From positions 1 through 33,989 of the IMG/VR virus record IMGVR_UViG_3300007229_000030: a stretch of DNA of 33,989 bases, one strand, 5' to 3'. This DNA comes from a virus. Below the pieces are notes generated by a model that was given only the letters and a program-made list of their open reading frames with translations, was not told where the DNA came from and did not search any database. Each line of letters opens with the position of its first letter. The stretch's first letter is position 1. A program made the translations under genes and the position numbers. Of the stretch, positions 16,696 through 21,973 are shown one piece after another.

Positions 16696-17147
16696 TGGAT
16701 CATTATTATGTTTATCAAGAAACAACTGGCTTAATTGTTATGAAGTTACACGGGACAGCTGCAGTTGCAAATAGACAAGCAACTACTGGCCGTAAAGTTA
16801 AAAAAGGAATAGTTGATATAAACAATCAAATATTTGACGTTAATTTAGACCGTTTAATAAATAAACCATTAATTAGCTACACGGTAAATGTTGTTTCTGA
16901 TGCTTCAGGCAATATAACTATTGCTGCAGATGGAATAGACACTCTTATAATTTCTGAATTGCCTTTAGAAACAAAATTAACAGTGAACGGGCAATCTGAA
17001 ATTGCAAATCCTACTTTAGACGCATCAGGTAATGTTATTAAAAATAGTGGTGTTGTGGAATTTTCTGTAGATTTAGCAGGTACTTACCTGCTTAATCTTA
17101 CTAATATTCATTTTAAAGACACCATTTTAACGGTACAAGCACTATGA
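16695..17147 (+). CDS. small fibre-associated protein, 150 aa
   Basis: Beta-rich protein directly coupled to the giant fibre (TAATG overlap, GGAGA site 9-13 bases before). It begins MDHYYVYQETTGLIVMK, a style common in tail-fibre accessory and assembly proteins. A central segment (SDASGNITIAADGIDT) and a late one (DLAGTYLLNLTNIHFKDT) suggest beta-sandwich strands. A strong hairpin (AGCAGGTA, CT, TACCTGCT at 17075-17092) falls inside the coding region near its end. Its place between the fibre and a DUF4376-like gene points to fibre assembly or attachment; no catalytic motif is seen. Confidence 0.6.
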   Translation: MDHYYVYQETTGLIVMKLHGTAAVANRQATTGRKVKKGIVDINNQIFDVNLDRLINKPLISYTVNVVSDASGNITIAADGIDTLIISELPLETKLTVNGQSEIANPTLDASGNVIKNSGVVEFSVDLAGTYLLNLTNIHFKDTILTVQAL

Positions 17148-17527
17148 AATTAGCTCTACATAACGATAAAAACCGTGCACAACGAGACAGTATTAATACT
17201 ATTCGTGACGTTAAAGAAATTTTGCCAGTAGAAGTCACGTTTAGTTTAGGCACAGTCACTGTAGATTGTGACGAAAAGGCAGATTCTCGTATGAGTAATG
17301 CATTGTTTTTGTGGGATTCACTGAACATTACTACGTTAGATTGGACTTTATCTGACAATACTGTATTGCCGTTAACAAAAGCAGAGCTACAAGAGCTGTA
17401 TGACGCTATTTTAGTAGCCAGAGGGACAAGATCACTTAATTTACATGTGTACGCAGCCAGCTTAAAAGCAACATTACCTGTTGCGGATGACGCAACACTA
17501 TTTAACGGGAGCACTTGGTCACTATGA
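17144..17527 (+). CDS. DUF4376-like tail fibre assembly-type protein
   Basis: A 127-residue protein. The pattern RDSINTIRDVKEILPVEVTFSLGTVTVDCDEKADSRM, followed by a Trp-containing strand (LDWTLSDNTVLPLTKAELQELYDAI), resembles DUF4376, a domain common in phage tail fibre and fibre-assembly proteins. The pattern LPV, Asp, Asn-Thr and T-x-AEL are the cues. The start overlaps the preceding stop (ATGA), so the two are translationally coupled. It probably helps fold, attach or decorate the fibre encoded upstream. Family assignment is from memory and moderately sure. Confidence 0.6.
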   Translation: MKLALHNDKNRAQRDSINTIRDVKEILPVEVTFSLGTVTVDCDEKADSRMSNALFLWDSLNITTLDWTLSDNTVLPLTKAELQELYDAILVARGTRSLNLHVYAASLKATLPVADDATLFNGSTWSL

Positions 17528-17745
17528 AGCAGTATTTTTGGAATATTTTAATTTGGTTAACGCAGGGATTAAACGTTTTTTTAGGAGGTAATCCTGATGA
17601 AGCTACCAGTTCCAGAGCCTATCGTCTACGTCATCAGCTCTTTTGGGGGGCATTCCGGAAAGTGATTGATTTTCTGTTGGGTGAAGATCATTGTGAGTAC
17701 GCGTATTACGCTGAAAAGCGGCGTGTAGCGTCTTGGGATAAATAG
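17524..17745 (+). CDS. small conserved phage protein, 73 aa
   Basis: It starts MKQYFWNILIWLTQGLNVFLGGNPDEATSSRAYR with a short hydrophobic N-terminal helix. It matches a small protein type seen beside tail and lysis genes in many tailed phages: an N-terminal helix, GG-x-PDE-x-x-SxRAYR, then FW and a Cys-x-x-A-Y tail. Function is unknown. ATGA overlap with the preceding gene marks translational coupling. Its last 143 bases are also covered by the minus-strand winged-helix-like gene, so one strand's codons constrain the other's. Confidence 0.7.
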   Translation: MKQYFWNILIWLTQGLNVFLGGNPDEATSSRAYRLRHQLFWGAFRKVIDFLLGEDHCEYAYYAEKRRVASWDK

Positions 17746-18115
17746 TTGATGGATCGTGTAGCTCAGATGCGTACGGCAGTCGTGCGTGTCCTGCAGCTGT
17801 CCCAGGCATACATCGTAGAGCTGTAAACGCTTCAGGAGTTTGAATTGCTTGTTTAGACCGTTCTGAAGCAGATTCTGTTGAAAAAGGTAGTTTATACGCA
17901 AAATAAACGCAACGCTCAATAGAGCATTTGCTTTTATGTAGGTAGCCACGAATGCTTAATCGGTGCAATGCCGTGTAAATAGCATGAGGGCCTAAGTTGA
18001 TAGCCGCTTCTCCAAACACTTTAAAATGTTCTTTTGCTATTTTAGTAGCTAAATCTTTTGCCTTAATAGGCTCTTTTGTTAAACAGCGTTCAATAATATC
18101 GTGGTCTAACTGCAT
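17603..18115 (-). CDS. winged-helix-like DNA-binding protein candidate, opposite to its neighbours
   Basis: A 170-residue protein. The first 75 residues read as a winged helix: helices AKDLATKIAKEHFKV and PHAIYTALHRLSIRGYL, then a basic wing (HKSKCSIERCVYFAYK). The C-terminal 90 residues are Pro/Ser/His-rich without evident fold, and the last 47 are antisense to the 73-residue gene on the plus strand. A TTGGAGCC site precedes the ATG. It is the only minus-strand gene in the 15-kb plus block and faces a divergent region with a 15-bp palindrome, so a small regulator of the neighbouring membrane-protein genes, or of lysogeny, is a fair inference. The real stop could be functionally irrelevant if only the N-terminus matters. 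Confidence 0.55.
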   Translation of the reverse strand: MQLDHDIIERCLTKEPIKAKDLATKIAKEHFKVFGEAAINLGPHAIYTALHRLSIRGYLHKSKCSIERCVYFAYKLPFSTESASERSKQAIQTPEAFTALRCMPGTAAGHARLPYASELHDPSTIYPKTLHAAFQRNTRTHNDLHPTENQSLSGMPPKRADDVDDRLWNW

Positions 18116-18183
18116 ATTTTGGCTCCAAATATAAATTAAATAGACAAAAGAAAAATTTCTTCAGAAAAATAAAAATTGATGAA

Positions 18184-18198
18184 TTACAGTCTCTGTAA
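18184..18198. promoter_or_regulatory. 15-bp palindrome, operator candidate in the divergent region
   Basis: TTACAG, TCT, CTGTAA: two perfect 6-base arms with a 3-base centre, lying 69 bases before the minus-strand winged-helix-like gene and 38 bases before the plus-strand 34-codon gene. On the minus strand a TTGATA (-35-like) lies just upstream and the palindrome overlaps a TGTAAT (-10-like, spacer 15). A half-site TGTAAC recurs at about 18216, 22 bases on. This suits autoregulation by the adjacent DNA-binding protein. As RNA it would be a small 3-base-loop hairpin. Confidence 0.45.
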
Positions 18199-18235
18199 CG
18201 CGCTATCAAAGTCGTTGTAACAGGAAACTTATTTT

Positions 18236-18340
18236 ATGAATAAACCAAGATCTAAGCCAAAACGTGGGCAGCGAGCAGCTAAAAATTCTAGCAGCAAACC
18301 TTCTGTTAAAAAACCGTCACCTAGAAAATCAGGCTATTAA
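18236..18340 (+). CDS. very basic 34-residue protein
   Basis: A short open frame with GGAAA eight bases before the ATG. It is rich in Lys, Arg, Ser and Pro (KPRSKPKRGQRAAKN at the start, KPSPRKSGY at the end) and has no hydrophobic core, so it is probably disordered and could bind nucleic acid. It is the first plus-strand gene after the divergent region. Composition is far from a random AT-rich frame and the ribosome-binding site is plausible, but the length makes this uncertain. Confidence 0.45.
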   Translation: MNKPRSKPKRGQRAAKNSSSKPSVKKPSPRKSGY

Positions 18341-18361
18341 TCAGATCCATTATGTAAGTCG

Positions 18362-18410
18362 AGGAGGTGATCTCATCTACCGTGTAAGCATAGCTATAAG
18401 GCGATGCTTA
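18362..18410 (+). promoter_or_regulatory. very strong Shine-Dalgarno-like sequence plus 7-bp stem in the leader of the small membrane protein gene
   Basis: AGGAGGTGATC at 18362-18372 is complementary over 11 bases to the 3' tail of 16S rRNA, yet no ATG, GTG or TTG opens a useful frame at normal spacing. An ATC codon lies seven bases after GGAGG and is in frame with the membrane protein starting at 18438. A stem TAAGCAT (18385-18391) with ATGCTTA (18404-18410) follows. The leader could modulate translation of the downstream gene or provide an unusual early start. Confidence 0.35.
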
Positions 18411-18437
18411 ATTATTAAGTTTACTAAGGAATTACTT

Positions 18438-18689
18438 ATGAAAATGTTATTGATTGCAGTATTAGTTACAGCTCCTGTAGCTGCTTTTGGCCAAAGTTTA
18501 GAAACTACGGGTACGTTACATCGTTGGGATTATTTAGATTTATTTATGGGCATTTTATCGACTATGGGCGGCGGTGCAGCACTAGCGGCTTATGTCCCAT
18601 TAAAGGTACAAAAAGCCATACCTGGTGTCCGAATGCTGATTAATCTTGTTGGTCAGAACTTCCGTAATGCTTCAAACAAAGATGATTAA
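18438..18689 (+). CDS. small membrane protein, holin-like candidate
   Basis: An 83-residue protein. A signal-like hydrophobic N-terminus (MKMLLIAVLVTAPVAAFG) is followed by a Trp-Asp-Tyr turn and a second hydrophobic segment (YLDLFMGILSTMGGGAALAAYVP), ending in a polar tail of the form VGQNFRNASNKDD, a tail type I associate with small phage membrane proteins near lysis genes. I chose the ATG at 18438 because AAGGA precedes it; the frame is open further upstream. A holin function is plausible by size and topology but unproven, and no endolysin gene is visible in this window. Confidence 0.6.
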   Translation: MKMLLIAVLVTAPVAAFGQSLETTGTLHRWDYLDLFMGILSTMGGGAALAAYVPLKVQKAIPGVRMLINLVGQNFRNASNKDD

Positions 18690-18963
18690 ACGCATGGAAA
18701 ATTATTTGTTTGAAGCAGCCAGCGCGATAGTGATGGCTTTAGCGGCTGGCATGGTTGCGCTATGGAAAAATAATCAAGCTAGTTTGCAAGATCGAATTGC
18801 CCACACTGAGAGAAAGTTAGGTAGCTGTGAAGAGCAGCACCGAGAAGCAATGCAGAGCATTGTTACACTTTCTCAAAGAGTGGGAAATTTAGAAGGTTTT
18901 GCACAACGCAAACATGGGGATTTTTTGCGCAGCGATGGAAAGAACAACAATCTTGAAAGCTAA
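18682..18963 (+). CDS. single-pass membrane protein with coiled coil
   Basis: A 93-residue protein: one N-terminal transmembrane segment (FEAASAIVMALAAGMVALW) followed by a charged coiled coil (QASLQDRIAHTERKLGSCEEQHREAMQ and onwards). This is the topology of an inner-membrane spanin or of small holin partners. The start overlaps the preceding stop by eight bases; a second ATG at 18694 is an alternative, and neither has a strong ribosome-binding site, so coupling is likely. A run of six T at 18921-18926 near its end precedes the next overlapping frame. Its role in lysis is an inference from topology and neighbours. Confidence 0.55.
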   Translation: MIKRMENYLFEAASAIVMALAAGMVALWKNNQASLQDRIAHTERKLGSCEEQHREAMQSIVTLSQRVGNLEGFAQRKHGDFLRSDGKNNNLES

Positions 18964-19144
18964 TAATGTGCGAAGCACGCCAGAAGAATTAGCAATAGTT
19001 ATTGCTAAACGAAATAAATCAATAGCGGAGCAAATAGATGAAATTAAACAAAATAAAGAGTTGGCTATGCGTAGGACCTATCATAGCTCTGCTATGTGCA
19101 AGTTTGAGTCCGAAAACGCTAAGCGCACCGGTTTGCGACGTTGA
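18935..19144 (+). CDS. small hydrophilic helical protein, 69 aa, overlapping both neighbours
   Basis: Starts MERTTILKANNVRSTPEELAI and continues as a charged amphipathic helix (KRNKSIAEQIDEIKQNKELAMRR) with a basic tail. It overlaps the coiled-coil gene by 29 bases and the secreted FN3-like gene by 107 bases in different frames. The ribosome-binding site is poor, so the start is uncertain. The helical, TPEEL-type N-terminus resembles small phage accessory proteins, but I cannot name it. The overlap leaves open that only part of the frame is used. Confidence 0.4.
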   Translation: MERTTILKANNVRSTPEELAIVIAKRNKSIAEQIDEIKQNKELAMRRTYHSSAMCKFESENAKRTGLRR

Positions 19145-19562
19145 ATCACTAACTTGCTCTATAAAAATACAAACTAGTTGGGTTACACCTGTTAATAGAG
19201 AAGATGGAAGCGCATTAGCTGCCCAAGATATTAGCAAATATCAAATAGTGGGTGTTCAAGCTAGTGGAGTCGACACAATACCCAGCAAAAATGTAGCTAC
19301 TTGTGGACAATGTTGGGATGTAGCGCCTAATGATACGTCAGCTGTTATTCAAGGCGCTATTAAAGTTTCTAAAGCAGATGTTATTGATGATGGTAAAGCT
19401 TCTGTAGCTGTGGCTATTAGAACTTTTGATGTACAAAACCAAATGTCAGAATGGTCTGAATTAGTTTACGTTGACGTACCGTTTCCAGAAGATTTTATTA
19501 CAGCGTTGACTCCACTTGTAAAAAAGACCCAACTGTTAAACGTCGTAGTTACTTTCGAGTGA
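19038..19562 (+). CDS. secreted protein with fibronectin type III-like domain
   Basis: A 174-residue protein with a clear signal peptide: KLNKIK, then a hydrophobic stretch (WLCVGPIIALLCASL) and a likely signal peptidase I site after TLSA. No good lipobox is present. The mature part reads as an FN3-type sandwich: IQTSWVTPVNREDGSAL, then ISKYQIVGVQASG, and later ASVAVAIRTFDVQNQMSEWSELVYVDV, a pattern typical of FN3 strands with a NEDG-like turn. Two cysteines (CGQC) may form a disulfide. A signal peptide means export by the infected host rather than assembly into virions, so an envelope-facing role is possible. GCGGAG precedes the ATG, inside the previous frame. Confidence 0.6.
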   Translation: MKLNKIKSWLCVGPIIALLCASLSPKTLSAPVCDVESLTCSIKIQTSWVTPVNREDGSALAAQDISKYQIVGVQASGVDTIPSKNVATCGQCWDVAPNDTSAVIQGAIKVSKADVIDDGKASVAVAIRTFDVQNQMSEWSELVYVDVPFPEDFITALTPLVKKTQLLNVVVTFE

Positions 19563-19610
19563 TGATTAATTTCTTGTTACGACTATTTGCTTTTGATTAC
19601 GAGAAAAATT

Positions 19611-20387
19611 ATGGCAATTACTAAATTAAGTGATTTAGGACTACAAAGTTGGTTTGATTTTAGTTTACCGGATGCGTGTGAAGTTGATCATACTAATTTG
19701 TTATTAAGCATTAAAAACCAAATTACTCAAACAGATTTAGAAAGTATTGGTGGATCTCCTACTTGGGGTAATAGGCGGATTAATAGAAAGCGGGCTGTAC
19801 AGTTACGCAATAATCCGTACAGATCCAGTGTTGCAGATGTAACGCAAGGAGATTGGATCAGTTTTGCTGATAGTTTACCTGCTGCAGGAACTATTACTGT
19901 AATTGTCACCTGTGTTTTGGATTTTACTCCGTGGCCTGGTGTGCCTAATTACGATGACGCGAGTATTTTAAGTAATTCTGCAGGGGCTAATCTTTTAATG
20001 ATTGACGGGGCAGGTGGTTGGAACAGTGTTGCAATGGGAGCAGGTACTTCTATATTTGGCTCAACTAAGCATGAAACTGAAATTGTAATAGGGCAAGCGT
20101 GCACTTATTTATTGGAATGGCACGCAGGTGATACATCAACTAGCGAGCTTTGGGTTAATGGATTTAAGGTCAGCGATACGTTGAATCTTACTACAGCATT
20201 GCGTAATCGTTTAAGTACGGGATATAACACTGAAAGTTATGGCAGTGATCGTATATTTGAAGGCGCTTATTGCGAATTAGCTATTAAAGAAGCTGCGTTA
20301 ACTAACGATGAAAAACGTGATGTTTTTGAACAACAACGTAAAAAATGGTATCCCACTGCTTCTGGCAAATGCGGCGTAGCTATTTAA
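19611..20387 (+). CDS. LamG/concanavalin-like tail protein candidate
   Basis: A 258-residue protein whose sequence pattern suits a laminin-G/concanavalin jelly roll, common in phage tail proteins that bind surface glycans. The cues are an opening DLGLQSWFDFSLPDACEVD, internal aromatic strands (GTITVIVTCVLDF), a YLLEWHAGDTSTSELWVNGFKVSDT segment, and a closing EGAYCELAIKEAALTNDEKRDVFEQQRKKWY helix. That last form (strand with E-hxx-A-hxx-E-K and a terminal helix) is characteristic of these phage jelly rolls. The start is set at 19611; the upstream in-frame ATG at 19587 has no site. It begins a second receptor-binding group ending in the tailspike. Confidence 0.6.
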   Translation: MAITKLSDLGLQSWFDFSLPDACEVDHTNLLLSIKNQITQTDLESIGGSPTWGNRRINRKRAVQLRNNPYRSSVADVTQGDWISFADSLPAAGTITVIVTCVLDFTPWPGVPNYDDASILSNSAGANLLMIDGAGGWNSVAMGAGTSIFGSTKHETEIVIGQACTYLLEWHAGDTSTSELWVNGFKVSDTLNLTTALRNRLSTGYNTESYGSDRIFEGAYCELAIKEAALTNDEKRDVFEQQRKKWYPTASGKCGVAI

Positions 20388-20404
20388 ATAATTGGGTTTT
20401 ATAA

Positions 20405-21172
20405 ATGTTGCCAGATTCTAAACTAGATATTGAATACGCAGTTAAACCTGCAATTGATTACGTTACTCCAATATTTACTGAATTAAGTGATCACGCTAGT
20501 GATTTAATCTTTACGCCTGAAATGATTTACTCGGTTGAGAATACCCTTTGGGTAAATAAAAATGGCCAAGTTATGTCGGGATTTAATTTTTATTTCACAA
20601 ACGTTCCAGTGCTGGGAGGAGGTCTAGGAGTACCACAAGAGCCATATCCACAAGGTACTATCATAACTAATTCGGATTTGTTGTGGGAAACATCTTCAGT
20701 AGTTAGCCAACCGGTAAGACTTGTTTCTATGATGAACACATTAACTTTACTCAGTGCATCGGAAACAGGTTTTAAAATGTTTCTTGACCATCAAACTGTT
20801 GGGCTAGAGTTATCTTATACTGACGCACCTTTCGGTTTTTTTACTTCAATGCGAATACAAGGTGAATATATTGATCCAATATATGACGCAAATGGAGTAG
20901 CAAACAATAATCCTAATAATGATGTGCGTGTTGTTGACATTACAAAGTCTCACAGTAAGTTTGGAATGAGTTCCACTCAAACAGCTCCTGATTACGATGG
21001 AGTATCTGGTACTGTTGATGAAAATGGTATTGTCGATGACACAAGATTTTGCGTACCGTATAACGTTGGAAGCTCTTTTAACGAATTAACTAATAGTAAT
21101 CCTTCTAATTTAAGACAAGTAAGAGGACTTTTATTAGAGGGAAATAAAATCAAAATAACGGTGACGCCATGA
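20405..21172 (+). CDS. putative structural protein, 255 aa
   Basis: I do not recognise this family. Predicted mostly beta, with Gly/Pro/Asn-rich loops (VPVLGGGLGVPQEPYPQG, DANGVANNNPNNDVRVVD) of the kind found in virion proteins, and no signal peptide or transmembrane segment. It is coupled to the next gene by an ATGA overlap. Position in the fibre/tailspike group suggests a structural or adaptor role. Confidence 0.5.
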   Translation: MLPDSKLDIEYAVKPAIDYVTPIFTELSDHASDLIFTPEMIYSVENTLWVNKNGQVMSGFNFYFTNVPVLGGGLGVPQEPYPQGTIITNSDLLWETSSVVSQPVRLVSMMNTLTLLSASETGFKMFLDHQTVGLELSYTDAPFGFFTSMRIQGEYIDPIYDANGVANNNPNNDVRVVDITKSHSKFGMSSTQTAPDYDGVSGTVDENGIVDDTRFCVPYNVGSSFNELTNSNPSNLRQVRGLLLEGNKIKITVTP

Positions 21173-21699
21173 TAATTAAACTAATTGAGTCACCGCTTTC
21201 TGTAAGCGTTAATGATTTTATCATTGATATGAAAGAAGATCTGCTAGCAGTAGTCTACAACCTAGAATCTGTACTTGATGAAACAGAAATTATTAACAAA
21301 TGGATAAATGTATTTAAAGGGGTCATTTCAAAAGCAGAAGCTTCTGATAATTACCGCCAAATTATTATTTCAGTGGATGAAAAAATTGTTTTTTACTCCT
21401 GTTTTAAATTAATAAATGCTGAAACAGGTCAATATAACGCTGAATTAGCATTAATAAGAAATAGTGCAGCAGGCGACAAAAAATTTATGCGTGAACTTTC
21501 TTTTTTAGATTTACTTTTTAATGCTTCTATTGATAAAGGCATGAAAATTGTCCATTCAAAATGTAAAACAGGAAGTCAGCTTGATATGTATTACGACTCA
21601 ATTCATGCATTAGGACATGATTTAATAACTGATTGGTCTAGACAAAATAGCTCATTAGGTTGGGCAGATTACACAACTAAATTAGAACGAGGAAATTAA
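21169..21699 (+). CDS. hypothetical protein, 176 aa, alpha/beta
   Basis: An alpha/beta protein: strands IIISVDEKIVFYSCFKLI and YNAELALIRNSAAG, then a helix (FLDLLFNASIDKG) and a strand with Cys (KIVHSKCKTGSQ) before a second helix (YYDSIHALGHDLI). The order of strand, helix, strand, helix weakly recalls GNAT-type acetyltransferase folds, but the acetyl-CoA loop is not visible, so I do not call it one. It is translated from an ATGA overlap with the preceding gene and followed after one base by the next, all within the tailspike operon. Confidence 0.5.
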   Translation: MIIKLIESPLSVSVNDFIIDMKEDLLAVVYNLESVLDETEIINKWINVFKGVISKAEASDNYRQIIISVDEKIVFYSCFKLINAETGQYNAELALIRNSAAGDKKFMRELSFLDLLFNASIDKGMKIVHSKCKTGSQLDMYYDSIHALGHDLITDWSRQNSSLGWADYTTKLERGN

Positions 21700-21700
21700 A

Positions 21701-21973
21701 ATGTCAGAATTAACCCCAGGAAACGTTTTTAAAACAGATTTTAGACGCGCCGGCTCAACAGGAATAATACAAGTTGTTTACGGAGACAGTGATGTTCATC
21801 TTTTTGGTAGTCTTGATAATGACAATTATGTTCTTATCGAAACTTTTGTGAGCAGTACAATAAAAGAAATAGCTTTATGTACCTATTTTAAATTTAGCAC
21901 TGATGCTGCAAATGCAGATGCAACTGCAGTTACGACAACTAAGCTAATTCTTGAAGAAACGATAGGTGGATAA
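21701..21973 (+). CDS. small tail-associated protein, 90 aa
   Basis: A beta-rich 90-residue protein (GIIQVVYGDSDVHLFGSLDNDNYVLIETF, IALCTYFKFSTDAANADATAVTTTKLILEE). It reads like a single beta-sandwich, as in small head or tail decoration proteins, and resembles phage proteins that describe a response value with Thr/Ala-rich turns. GGAAA precedes the ATG. The stop overlaps the tailspike ATG (TAATG), so both are made together, consistent with an accessory of the tailspike. Confidence 0.5.
   Translation: MSELTPGNVFKTDFRRAGSTGIIQVVYGDSDVHLFGSLDNDNYVLIETFVSSTIKEIALCTYFKFSTDAANADATAVTTTKLILEETIGG

Noticed and set aside
17075-17092. Hairpin AGCAGGTA-CT-TACCTGCT as terminator
   Set aside because: It lies inside the 150-residue gene, has a 2-base loop and no T-run; a regulatory role in mRNA cannot be excluded but nothing supports it.
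17626-17949. Second minus-strand frame overlapping the winged-helix-like gene
   Set aside because: It is nested in another frame, lacks a ribosome-binding site and has no recognisable composition; the frame starting at 18115 has a good site and a plausible domain.
18915-18935. Programmed frameshift at the T6 run joining the coiled-coil protein to the next frame
   Set aside because: The needed shift is +1, the run does not form a standard slippery heptamer in the right frame, and no downstream structure is evident.
18438-19144. Firm holin/spanin assignment
   Set aside because: Topology is suggestive only: no lipobox outer-membrane spanin and no endolysin are visible in the window.
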